Shown here piece by piece: positions 1 through 10,448 of a DNA stretch of 64,000 nt (its first letter is position 1; every line of letters starts with the position of its first letter). The notes under the pieces are model-generated. The model was not told where the DNA came from. It did not search any database and saw nothing but the letters and a program-made list of their open reading frames with translations. Source of the stretch: Silene latifolia (taxonomy: Eukaryota; Streptophyta; Magnoliopsida; Caryophyllales; Caryophyllaceae); contig NC_133532.1 of NCBI RefSeq assembly GCF_048544455.1, forward strand, positions 17,672,948-17,736,947, written 5' to 3'. A program made the position numbers and the translations under genes.

Positions 1-83
1 GAAATAAGTAATTTATCATATTATTAATATTATACAATTACTCTTATTATTACTATTATACAATTACATACATATACATATAC

Positions 84-173
<90 letters not shown>

Positions 174-352
174 CTTTATTTGACTACACGAGTAACTAGC
201 ACACGGTCCAATTAACAAATCCCGAATCATTCATTATTTTTATCATTAATTATCGTCTTATTTGCAATTATTAACATAAATGCCTTTTTAATTAATTATT
301 CGAATTACATAAATTATTCTTATAAATAATTATCAATTTACGGGGTGTTACA
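1..352 (-). mobile_element. Tekay-like LTR (right end only)
   Basis: The segment ends in GGTGTTACA, which read on the minus strand is the TGTAACACC start of a Tekay/Del-type LTR. It is followed directly by a polypurine tract (GTCTTCCCCCC on the plus strand) and the GAACTTCGTCCCGAAGTTCA box that I associate with the 3' internal end of this lineage. The LTR therefore belongs to a minus-strand element whose 3' LTR runs off the left edge. It contains the (ATT)n tract at 84-173. Fossil; only a part is in view. Confidence 0.7.
84..173. repeat. (ATT)n microsatellite
   Basis: About thirty uninterrupted ATT units lie inside the LTR fragment. The apparent poly-isoleucine reading frame here is an artefact of the repeat. 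Confidence 0.97.
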
Positions 353-564
353 GTCTTCCCCCCTTAAAATGAACTTCGTCCCGAAGTTCACCCAGGAATA
401 CTATAAAATTCTCTATAAACAATTACTTATTCCAACTTATGATCATCGCAGCATGATTAACCATCTATTATTATCAAGATATATCAACTTATCAGAATGT
501 TTAACAAAATAAAGCTTTAACACGGAAATGTATCTCAAAATAAACTCAAAACATGAGGTGTCAC
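353..564 (-). mobile_element. 3' internal fragment with polypurine tract, Tekay-like
   Basis: This is the internal DNA next to the LTR at 1-352. The polypurine tract lies at about 353-366, followed by the inverted box CTTCGTCCCGAAG. No coding region is visible. It is cut off at about 564, where Tat/Retand-type LTR sequence begins. Confidence 0.6.
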
Positions 565-2216
565 AATGACCGACCAATTTGACCAACTCCACTCAATCAA
601 CTTAGTTTAATTCCTCTTACGAGGGCACTTTCGTCGTACATTCGAGTCGAGCAATCACTAATCGTTAACTTAGTCAATCTCGTATTGTCAAGCATGTAAG
701 TCTGAGGATGTAAATCCCATGTTTTATTATTGTACCTTTTTATTGTATAAATTATTGTAAGATTTACGTCGAAAACATATTTAAAACCGATTTATAAAAC
801 CTTTTATCAAACCCTTTTTTCGGATTAACAGAGATCAGACGTCGAGAAGAAATGCAGCAACTGTTGCGCCCCTTCGAAGAGTCGCAGCATCTGCTGCGCC
901 TCTTCCTGAGGTTGTCGCTGTTTCTGCATTTCTTCTTCCTCCTTTGTTCTTCGTTGATTCGTCTCTTTTATTCCGTTTTCTTTATTTTTCTTCATCATTC
1001 ATTCGTGTAATAATTTTAACATATAATTAGTAATTTATCACTTTCAATTTCCGACTTAAATCCCAAATAACCAATATTTGCGGGTTTTTCGTCATTAAAA
1101 TCAAATCCGGGTTTTAGAGATTCGATTCGTCCATATCAAGTCTCTGAAATTCATCTTTTGTATATTTTCGTCTGTGTTTTATCACTTAATCTAATTTAAT
1201 TTGTGTAAATAAACCTAATTAAATCATATTAATAAACCTAATTAAATAATTCATTTGTAATTAGTAATTAATTCATTCTAACTAATTTGAGCCCGTTCTT
1301 TATTGCTTTTATGACCCCCCTCACATGTAAATAGTCTATTAAATCACTTTCATCCGAGTCAAATATCAATAATCGATCATTAAATTACCAAGGAACATTA
1401 ACGATATGCAATTCCGGCTTCACAGCCAGAACTCACCTCAGGAACAGACGCAATGACCATTGCGCCTCGTCCAAGGGACGCAGCTCTGCTACGCCTGTTT
1501 CGGGTTGAGTTCTGCCTTTGAACTTCTGTTGTTGCTCTGACCTAGTTTATTAGTTTACGTATTAATTGATTATTACCCGTATTATCATTATTAATCTGTT
1601 CGTTTTCAAACCTTAATTTACTTTCCTTTTATTTTTCTCAAATTATCCGTTTTAAGTGTATTTTCGACGTCAATCAATCAAACCAATGTAATTATTGTAA
1701 TTTTAATTATTGTATTTATTGTATCTTTATTATCGTCTCGTTTATTTGTTTTCACATGTAATCAACATTAAATCCCTACTTCGACCCAATTTTTATGCCA
1801 AATTACGTGTTCACCGACTTAGTTAATCTGCACATGCTAGGTTTAAAACGTTGGATGTTGCATTGCGTGTATATAATCGACAACATATCAAGTATAGATG
1901 ATTTTCCCTAATCATTAGTAGAGGCCGCTATCGAGGCGGGCGGGATTAGGTGTTCGATAAAAAGAGCTTCCTAATACGTACCCTCACCCCTTACTCCAGA
2001 TCTCTGTGAACATCCGTGTTCATTGGCATCCATGAGAGTCATTCTAGACATAGAATGCTAAGGGTAACGAGTGCTTAGTGTCTATGTCATTACTTTGTGT
2101 CTTGACATGACGCGAAGTATTCGAACGGTTTCAATTTTCCACAATAAATTAGTGGCGACTCCACAAATGCAAACGCTTGTTTTCCCAAGCGCACCCGCGG
2201 GCCCCCCGTGTCCACA
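565..2216 (+). mobile_element. Tat/Retand-type LTR fragment
   Basis: The sequence matches the distal two thirds of the LTR copies at 51865-56720. Shared landmarks are the ATGACCGACCAATTTGACC start, three blocks of GACGCAGCA/TGCTGCGCC motifs, the TAGAGGCCGCTATCGAGGCG block and the end ...CCGTGTCCACA at 2216. The first part of the LTR (about 730 bases in the other copies) is absent, and no primer-binding site follows. It is a fossil fragment of the same family as the element at the right end of the window. Confidence 0.8.
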
Positions 2217-2500
2217 GAAACACGTTCTCGTTACACACAACCTTTTACTTGAATTCTACATAATCTCCCGGTTTATTATGATGAGAATGGAAAGGGTTTT
2301 AACCCTGATTTTGGGCGGTTGAAGCAAATGCTTCATGACTCCGGTTTCACTGCGGTTAAAAAATTGTACCCTGTGCTACAAACAAGCAAGGTTTTGTAAG
2401 CTTCACTTTTATCGAGTTTGACGAAGCCAACTGCCATGATAGTTTTCGTCAGGAAAGAAAATTAGGGGCTAGATTTGCGGGGAAGATGCGGGGAAGAGGA
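2217..2500 (+). pseudogene. XS-domain coding fragment (degenerate)
   Basis: Conceptual translation on the plus strand gives LHNLPVYYDENGKGF, then DSGFTAVKKLYP, and in another frame FIEFDEANCHDSFRQERK. The same order of blocks occurs in the XS-like gene at 5498 (IHSLPIKYDNNGKAF, GGYTNVKKVHP, MIEFEGFGKK, SFRQARKHQARY), so the two are diverged homologues. At least one frameshift separates the two halves, and the fragment stops where a Tekay-like LTR starts at 2501. The XS domain is the RNA-binding module of plant SGS3/IDN2-type silencing proteins. The fragment probably derives from another transposon-borne copy rather than a host gene. Confidence 0.55.
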
Positions 2501-4069
2501 TGTAACACCCCCATTTATTTAAGAGCCATTAGCAAGACATTCCCAAATAAATAAAGGTGTTACCATCTCAGTTGGCTGAGGTAGTAAGTATTAAAGACAA
2601 ACAATACCAAAGTATTTTAAGACGATATAAAATTAAAGTGCCTAAAAAGACTTTATTACAAAACCCCAAAGATATAAATAGTTATTACAAAGTACGTTTT
2701 TAAAACAACTGCAGCGGAAATAAAATAACTAGTATCTGAATGAATTAAGCCGGTCTCTACACTAAAGTGATAATCTCGTCCCAAGCTCCCCCTTTAAAGC
2801 ATCCAGCACTTCTCGCAAGCTAACCTGAAATCAATCTGCTCCCCAATATGGTTCATCACAGGTGTTCACGAATACACAGTCAACCACGAGGTTGAGTAGG
2901 ATAACTAAACAACAACAATAATACGATACGATAAAAGCTCAAACCACAACCGGCACACACGGTTCAACCGTGTGCCACATCACACGCCACAACCAACCGC
3001 GCAACTCAATTGACACCACACACGGTGCACTGCTCAGGTCCACGGCAACTCCGAACACCGTCGTGCATGGCCTACCAAAATCGTACAGGACCACGGCTCT
3101 TCCACATCCCTGTGCCTGACCGACCAAATAATCTTAAAGCATTGTCATTCCTATTTCACAATTCCAACCAACAATAGAGAACCAACCAACAATGATAATA
3201 ATATGATTTCGAGACAACAGTTGTAACAATATGCTCAAGACAACAATTACGACGATGAGCTCAGGACAACAATTACAGCAATAATCATCTTTCAACAATT
3301 CACCAATTACCAATATAGTATAGTTGAGTAGTTAACCTACCTCTTAGCAATTCTTCTCAACCAATCAAACAATTAAAAAGCTTGTTCAACAAATTCACCA
3401 CCTAAACAAATAATTAAATTATATATAATTATTAACTAATCTTATTAATGAATTTAAGATGTAAACTACCCAAAACAATCCCGCAAAAACGCCACAAATA
3501 CGCTCCACACAACCGGTTGACCCGACAGTGGTCAACCCGCCGGTCAGCGGTCCCGAGACCAAGGTCACGGTGGTCAACGACTCAAGTCAACGGGTCAAAG
3601 GTATGGTCAAGGTCAAACGTAAATAATTGATATGAGGCGATTAGATAACTTACCACAATTTAATTAGCGAAAGATGAAAAATCCGTCTTAAAGTTGTCTC
3701 ACAAAAGCTCTCCTCACATTTGTATTGAGTTTTTTTAGAAGAATAAATATGATGGTAAGGCATAGAGTAGGTATTTATATTAGTTGGTAGATGTAGTTGA
3801 AAGATTCTAGGAAAGTGCTTTTAATATTAAAATAATGAAAATATCTTAGTGCATAGGTAACACGCAAACCACATACCACCTTCCCCTCAAACACGATCCA
3901 ACCCGCCACTCATCACGGTCCAACCCGTGGTCACACACGGTCCAACCCAGTCTGTCTAATTTGTTTATTTTGTTTTCTTCTTTCTTTTTACGACAACAAC
4001 TTATTATTATTTATTCACTTCTTATAATTATAAATTATTAATTATTAATTAAAAATACGGAGTATTAAA
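2501..4069 (-). repeat. 3' LTR of the Tekay-like element
   Basis: It begins TGTAACACCCCC, and its first 1.1 kb aligns with the LTR at 29776. The right edge abuts the polypurine tract GTCTTCCCCCC and the CTTCGTCCCGAAATTC box. Short palindromic clusters lie inside, such as CACACGGTTCAACCGTGTG near 2955 and GGTCAACCCGCCGGTCAGC near 3530. Confidence 0.8.
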
Positions 4070-4827
4070 GTCTTCCCCCCTAAAAATAACTTCGTCCCGA
4101 AATTCACCACACCACACTACCCGAACCAAGCAACAACACGATATAGGATACACAAGCTTATCTATACAATTATCATAAATGACCAAAATCAACGCGGTGT
4201 GATATTCTACCCCCGAAAAGAAAAAGATTACGTCCTCGTAACCAACATACCTTACGCAAACAAATGAGGATACTTCTCCTTTATCTCAGCTTCAACTTCT
4301 CAAGTAGCTTCTTCTACATTATGATTAGACCATAAAACTTTCACCAAAGCAATCTCACTATTTCTAGATTTCTTACCTTCCTGTCCAAAATTTCCTTAGC
4401 CACTTCCTTATAAGACAAATTCTCATCCATCTCAACTGATCAAATAAATCATCAATTCAAGGCAAAGACTATCTATTCTTAATCGTCACATTATTCAACT
4501 CCCTGTAATCTATACACAATCTCATGCTCCCATCCTTCTTTTTAACAAATAAAATCGGTGCGCCCCAGGGTGACACACTTGGCCTCACATAACCCTTTTC
4601 TAGAAACTCCTCCAGTTGTTTCTTCAATTCCTCCAACTCCTTAGGACCCATCCTGTAAGGTGCTTTAGAAATAGGTCCTGTCCCCGGTTTCAATTCAATA
4701 TTAAAATCCACCGCTCTCTTTGGAGGTAAACCTGGAATCTCCTCCGGAAACACATCCTGAAACTCACTCACCACTGGAATCTCATATGCGCCCTTCGCTG
4801 TCTCACACATGTCCTTTACGTGACATA
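4070..4827 (-). pseudogene. Tekay-like pol relic: reverse transcriptase part and chromodomain
   Basis: Read on the minus strand, 4827-4469 encodes the start of a Ty3/gypsy reverse transcriptase: [35 protein letters not shown], then [18 protein letters not shown] and IDYRELN, all typical of the chromovirus branch. Nearer the polypurine tract, about 4420-4230, lies a chromodomain-like tail with KVLWSNHNVEEAT and EKYPHLFA. The gag and protease of the same element lie on the far side of the CACTA insertion. Fossil, broken. Confidence 0.8.
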
Positions 4828-5290
4828 CACTACGCCAAATCGGAACATCAATAAGGAGCGTATCACAACGGTTTAATGCATTTAATAACGACACTTAGAT
4901 TACCGTTTTCAAAATATTGGCGGAAACCTAGACCGCGCTAATAAGAATAACGGTTTCCGTCGAAAACCGTTCTTATTATAATGTGACAGCGGTTGTTTAA
5001 CAAACCGTTATCAAAAACGTTTAACGGTTTCCATAAACTCGTTACATAATCACCCTTATCAACGGTTGTTAGACAACCGTTACCAGTTTAAGAAAACGGC
5101 GTTTCGAAAACCGTTACTAAATTAACACTAGCAACGGTTTTTGATACCCGTTGTTATGTTATAGTTACGGGTTTCTTGTAATCGTTATCATTTGCTATTA
5201 TGATATAACGGTTCCTCTGTACCCGTTGTCATTTATCATTTACGGGTGAAAAATAACCGTTATATACTTTTTTCAATGTAAAATATTCAA
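4828..5290. repeat. CACTA left terminal and subterminal repeat region
   Basis: After the CACTACGCCAAA terminus there are more than a dozen copies of AACGGTT or AACCGTT in both orientations, often paired into small hairpins such as CAACGGTTGTTAGACAACCG (around 5062-5081). Such arrays are the known binding region for the element-encoded TNPA-type protein in En/Spm relatives. That role here is inferred from position. Confidence 0.85.
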
Positions 5291-5497
5291 CCGATGCATG
5301 TATGATAAATAATGAACCGTTGCATACATTGTTTTGTTTGACCATTATTTACTGTCCGTCCATTATTATATCCATACATGAATACATATTTTTCTATAAA
5401 TATCACTTATAATGTGATCAATTAACCATATTCACCAATTCAACGTTCAATTAATCATAGCCTATAATTTAATTAAAAATATTACACTTCGATCACC

Positions 5498-6021
5498 ATG
5501 TCGTCGTCTTCTACACCCGCCGAATCACAATCAAATACGCGCTATGTCCATCCTATTATGTGTATTATACACAGCCTTCCAATCAAATATGATAACAATG
5601 GTAAGGCTTTTTCGAGAAGTTTTACTTGGATGAGAGATATGCTTAGTCAAGGTGGTTATACGAACGTTAAAAAGGTCCACCCAGCTTGGACTAAAGTTCA
5701 TGGTTTTCTTGGTTACGCAATGATCGAGTTTGAAGGTTTTGGGAAGAAGCTGTAATCTTTTCGTCAAGCGAGAAAACACCAGGCAAGATACGAGGATCAT
5801 GATGCTGGGAAGAAAAATTATTATACGGATGATGTGTCACAAGCGCAATATTTATGGATTGCAACCGATTGTGACATTAATCTATTAAGAACATATCAGC
5901 ACTATATTGACACTGTGCCTCGTTCATGGGAAGCAAACAAGTGCCTCTTAATAATCCACATATTGAATTCCCAATATTTATCGCAATCGTAGGGGAATTA
6001 CAAGATGATTATGTTAATTAA
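5498..6021 (+). pseudogene. XS-domain (SGS3-like) gene relic inside the CACTA element
   Basis: The ATG at 5498 opens MSSSSTPAESQSNTRYVHP, then MCIIHSLPIKYDNNGKAF, MLSQGGYTNVKKVHPAW, HGFLGYAMIEFEGFGKK and, past an in-frame TAA at 5753-5755, SFRQARKHQARYEDHDAGKK and YLWIATDCDINLLRTY. The block order (Y-x-W/H-P start, IxNxP, KVHPxW, HxGxAxxEF, SFxxA, Gxx(D/N)(W/Y), YxWxA) is that of the XS domain of rice gene X, SGS3 and IDN2/FDM proteins, which bind double-stranded RNA ends in post-transcriptional silencing and RNA-directed DNA methylation. A frame change near 5935 gives a better tail, EFPIFIAIVGELQDDYVN, ending at TAA 6019-6021. No zinc finger or coiled coil follows, so it is shorter than SGS3. 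It is one stop and about one frameshift from open. A related copy lies at 2217-2500. Confidence 0.6.
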
Positions 6022-6310
6022 TTATTATTATTCTAATTAATGGTTTTAAAACCGCGTGTCTTTTAATTTCTTGTTATGTATGTGTTTTTCTTGAATAATA
6101 TATGCGTGGTAATGCATTTTATTTTCTAATTATTTATTGCAAGTTACGTAGGTTTAAAAAATTTGTTAATAAGTCAACTTTTACATTAAATTAATTAACA
6201 ACGATTTTGAAAAAACTTATAAATGTGACTATAAATGTTAAAGCATCCTTTACTAACATTCATTAATCAAATCACAATATTTCATCCCCATTACACAAAT
6301 TTGAAACAAC

Positions 6311-6768
6311 ATGGCAATGAACCCTAATTTTATCAACAACGAAGAATAACTTACACAAACGATTGGAGATGATGGGAAGGTTCTCGCCGGGCTTCCCGCC
6401 GATCAACACCCATTAATCAAAGCATCCCTTGAACATCAACGGAATTATATATTAAGAGACGTGAAGCAGTCCGGCTTGTCAACAAAGCCTCATCATCATC
6501 ATCATCATCATCATCATCTTCATACCCTCGTCGGCCTGTTACTCGCAACTTGGCTGCAGCCAGAGATATGTTGAGTTGTACTCTTCCCAACCTTATCTCC
6601 ACATGCAAGTTGTGTCCTTGCATATATTCACCTGTTATTACAAAATATGAAGCCAATGACCCGGAAGTTAGCGGTATACCAGAGTGGCGTGATTGGTGGC
6701 AGGTTGAGAATCGCTTTTTAAGCTTAACCGGGGTTGTTCCGGCTTATTATGCATCTTTTGATTTCTGA
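6311..6768 (+). pseudogene. Unrecognised CACTA-borne gene relic
   Basis: The ATG at 6311 gives MAMNPNFINNEE, then an early TAA. The following open stretch reads DDGKVLAGLPADQHPLIKAS. A (CAT)n/(TCA)n tract at about 6491-6519 codes for histidine or serine depending on frame. Beyond it the frame used at 6550-6768 reads RRPVTRNLAAARDMLSC, GIPEWRDWWQVENRFLSL and PAYYASFDF, then TGA. The C-terminal part is rich in Trp and Cys and looks protein-like, but I recognise no family. At least one stop and one frame change make it non-functional as it stands. It lies between the XS relic and an array of AACGGTT hairpins. Confidence 0.4.
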
Positions 6769-6904
6769 TAAATGTTGTAATGTATTTGGTTTAAAATTAA
6801 ATGAAATGATCATTTTGAAAGTGTTGAGTTATTATTGTTTGATTTTGTTCCATTTTTTGAACTCCATAGATCAGTCAGTAATTAAGATCCAGATTACTGC
6901 TACG

Positions 6905-7066
6905 TAATACTCATCAACAACGGTTCACCTGCAACCGTTGTCAATTAGTTCATCAACAACGGTTCACCTACAACCGTTGTAAATTGGTTCCTTAACAACG
7001 GTTAGCCTACAACTACAACCGTTGTAAATTTGTTCATTAACAACGGTTCACTTACAACCGTTGTCA
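6905..7066. repeat. Internal array of AACGGTT/AACCGTT hairpins
   Basis: Four tandem copies of a unit of about 41-48 bases, each holding an inverted pair CAACGGTTCACCTACAACCG (spacer bases vary), separated by TTCATCAAC-like spacers. The core motif is the same as in the two subterminal regions of the CACTA element, but this array is 2 kb inside it. Confidence 0.8.
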
Positions 7067-7266
7067 ATCGTGACGTTCTAACTGAAACGTGCACCATTTA
7101 TTAATTGTTTGGCTATACGACTCAATATATTAAAAAAATAAATAAATAAATGTAAGATATGACGATATGACTCATTATATTAAAAAATAATTAATTGTTT
7201 GACTATACGGTATTTATTAAGCCATGTGCCAGTGGCTAATATTTCTCATTAATCTTGATTTGACCA

Positions 7267-7488
7267 ATGCACAGACGGTTCAGTTATTTTTTATTGAACC
7301 AAGGTACAAATATTGTGAGTTCATGGGTGCAGAGGGATCGTAAGTTGTCAGAAGAAGCAGAAAATAAAAGATTAAGGGAATTGCGGCGTCAGCCGAGCTA
7401 TATTGAAAGCGAGAAGAAAATGGATGCGTTACGAGAAAGGTTAAAGGAACAATGTATGTTTATTAATTGCTCATTAAGTTGTATTTAG
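7267..7488 (+). other. Possible exon, charged/coiled-coil peptide
   Basis: The ATG at 7267 opens 73 codons with a highly charged stretch, RDRKLSEEAENKRLRELRRQ, then KKMDALRERLKEQ. This could form a coiled coil like the tails of plant CACTA proteins. A GTATGT donor-like site occurs at the end of the charged part (about 7453). I recognise no domain. It may be a misplaced tail exon of a CACTA gene or chance. Confidence 0.3.
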
Positions 7489-7499
7489 GAAACTAATAT

Positions 7500-8245
7500 A
7501 AGGAAAGAAGTTACATTAGGTTATGTATAATTTAGTCTTGAATTCCCATTTTCCCCCACTTGCTATCCCAATTGCCTAATTGAAGAAAGAAGTTTGTACT
7601 AACTTAATACGGATTACCAAATATGGAAGATGCTTTTTTTTTTTGCGGGAAAAACTTGACACAATGAAAGATAAATGACAACAGTTAGGCACCCACCGAT
7701 GTAATATAATGAAAATAATTACGGGTTTATAGTCAGCCGTGGTCATATTGCAAAATACAGAATACGGTTTCGCTTAAACCGTGTTTACTAGTTTCAATCA
7801 AATATTCAAACAACACACATGCAAACGTTCTCCTCACCCACTTAAAACCCTCGAACACTGAGTTTCCTTAGAACCACTACTATTCTCCGTCGTCTTTGAA
7901 ATCGTCATTGACGTCGTCGTCGCCTCTGTCGTTGCCATCCCCATTGCCTCTGTCGTCCCCTCTGTCATCGCCATACCGGGGCCGGCTTCTCCTCTTTGAA
8001 TAAGTAATAATAAACCCTATTCCTTCGTCTCATTAACTTAATGTATTTATTTTCTTAGTTGTGATATTATCCCCTAATTATCTTAGGTTTATTGTGTGTT
8101 AAACAACACCTATTATTTTAAGTATATTGTGTGTTAAACAAATCTATATTTTTAGGTATACCGTGTGATCATTTATTTGAGACGGTGCTCCTGCTATATC
8201 GACTTAATGTTTAAAGTTAGTAGTTTGTTAATTTCTGGTTTAGAT
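7500..8245 (+). promoter_or_regulatory. Presumed upstream and 5' UTR region of the Transposase_24-like gene
   Basis: There is no open frame of note. Bases 7840-8000 are C/T-rich with GTCGTC and CCTCTGTCG repeats, as in plant 5' leaders. A candidate leader intron runs from GTAATAATAAACC (about 8003) to TTTAG before 8244, two bases before the ATG. Two AACGGTTT-like motifs lie near 7750-7790. The assignment is by position only. Confidence 0.35.
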
Positions 8246-9907
8246 ATGGGTGGAAAGCGGAAAAGAAATGATGGGAAAAGGTCAAACGAAGAAGATTCAG
8301 GTGATGAGAATAATTTTGAATCGGATACTGGGCAAAGGACCCATAGGGATTCCCTAGAAGCAATAGATAGAGGGATACCTAATGAACTTGAATGGGATCC
8401 ATTAACGGGGTTGCCAGATGGTACCTTTGCTGCAAATTTCGCAAGTTGGATTGGTTATTGTGTAAGAGAGTATGTGCCTCTCGGTTTGCCGTGTATCAAT
8501 CAGTTGAGTCAAGACCTGGAGGAAAAGCTATGGGGGAGAATAAAGGTATGTATATACAATAATAAATGCAGTGAGATGAAATTATCTTAGTATTCGATAT
8601 GTACTATTAGCCGAATCTAACCAAATATGCTCACCATATATGCAGGCAGCTTACACTGTCCCCCAAGAATATGATGGTTACTTAAAAACAAAGATAGGGG
8701 ATTCCTTCAAAGCATGGAAGTTGAAGGTTGCTCAGAACCACTTGTTCGAACAGAAGACCGGGGCGATAAACAAGAAACCACCATCGAAGAAGTATCCGCA
8801 TGTCAGGCAGCAAGATTGGTATGACTTTGTTGCTTATAGGCAGTCTGACAAGTTTAAGATAATTTATCTGCGACTCATTGGGATCACTTTATGAGTAATC
8901 ACTTAATAAGTAACTAGTTTAGATCCTGCGCAATGAATGCGCGGTATTTATAGAGTTTTTATTTTTGTATTACTTAATCATGCTAAACTAACACCTCATT
9001 AATTTTTCATATTTTATGTCATTATATTTTGATACGAGAAAAAAAAAATTGAACTGTAAAATTATTCAAGAAAATTGAGTAAATTTAACTGTAAAATAAT
9101 AGTGGTATCACATTAATTTTTCATTCTCATTATTGTATTTTGTTTCGAGCAAAAACAAATAAAAAAAAACTGAAAATTAATCCAAAAGAATTGAGTAATG
9201 TGCTAAAATGTATTTCTTTTTAAAACTTTTTTTATACCACATAGCTAATGATTCCAATTTATAAATTCTCTCAATTTTTTTTGTTATGAAAGTAATCAAA
9301 ACGATTTATAGTTTTGTTTATACATAATATGAATAGTATGAGTCAAGTCATTCTCAAATAATAGCATTAATAAAAGATTTAATAGTTTATAATTTATATT
9401 ATTTATACTTTAGTTATAATATTATAGTTTAGTGTTTAGTGAAAATTATATAATTTGATAAAAAGATTAATTTTTAGAATTATATGATGAAATATATTAT
9501 AATTATTAATTTTTCTTATTTAGTGAATACAATTCAATTATCAATAGCTTTCTTATTTAAAAATATGGTTTTTAGAGGGAAAATTTGTGAATTCATCTAT
9601 TCTTTTAGTAAATAGTGGATGGAGAAAAGTTGCAGACATATGATTTGCAAAATTTTGAGATTTCGAGATTTGGAATATATATGAAGCCATATAAGATTAG
9701 TGAAAGATGATCTTATGAGATCTGATAAATTTGTAGATATTTTTTCAAGATATATTATCTGACATTGAAGGTTGTATAAAGGGTTATTTGTAGTAATTAT
9801 ATATTTAGTGTTATTCAAGTTAATTTTGTTAATATATTATGAATTAATGCGATAATTTAATTATAGTAATGATTTCTTATGAGCTTGTAGATTTTGCCTT
9901 GTTAATA

Positions 9908-10164
9908 CTCCCTCCGATCCAGACCAAAGGTAACATTGACTTTTTGGCACTATTTATGGTCGTAGGGAATCTTCGATATTATTCTTAATCTATAAGACAA
10001 AATATATTCATGTGAGATCTTGTTTGATTCATCGTCATGAATGTTATAAGAATATCAAATTTTTATAATTTTTAATAATGTGTAACTAAAGATATTTACG
10101 TTGCAAAACGTGCCTCGACAAGTGTGAAAAAGTCAATGTTACCTTTGGTCTGGATCGGAGGGAG
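9908..10164. mobile_element. Stowaway (Tc1/mariner-type) MITE
   Basis: The ends are inverted: CTCCCTCCGATCCAGACCAA at the left and its complement ending TGGATCGGAGGGAG at the right. Both sides carry TA (9906-9907, 10165-10166), the Stowaway target duplication. At 257 bp it has no coding capacity. It sits inside the Helitron. Confidence 0.95.
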
Positions 10165-10230
10165 TATATTTTTTGGCAATGATTGAGGAATTTATACTTA
10201 TTTTTTAGCAATCAAATTTTATGTTATTTT

Positions 10231-10448
10231 AACCAAAGTGGCTTGAGTGTAGTGGAGTGCGGGAGTGCCTCAAAGCGTTGCAATGGCAACGAATTGAGAG
10301 GTCCCGGGTTCGACTCCCTACACGGGAGTGCTGCGGTTACTTGTCATCCTAAATGATGTCTTACATGGCACATGTGGTTTGCAGGGTATTGCATGTGCCC
10401 GGGAGGATTCAACCCTTCGTCACCAAAATATATATATATATATATATA
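10231..10448 (+). mobile_element. tRNA-derived SINE
   Basis: Box A-like TGGCTTGAGTGTAGTGG lies near 10239-10255, and box B GGTTCGACTCC at 10307-10317, giving an internal RNA polymerase III promoter. The 3' end is an (AT)n tail. It is flanked by 13-bp direct repeats TTTATGTTATTTT (10218-10230 and 10449-10461), the target duplication made by LINE-driven insertion. It sits inside the Helitron, so it either inserted there or was carried with it. Confidence 0.85.

Noticed and set aside
30-230. 66-codon poly-isoleucine ORF
   Set aside because: Translation of an (ATT)n microsatellite inside an LTR.
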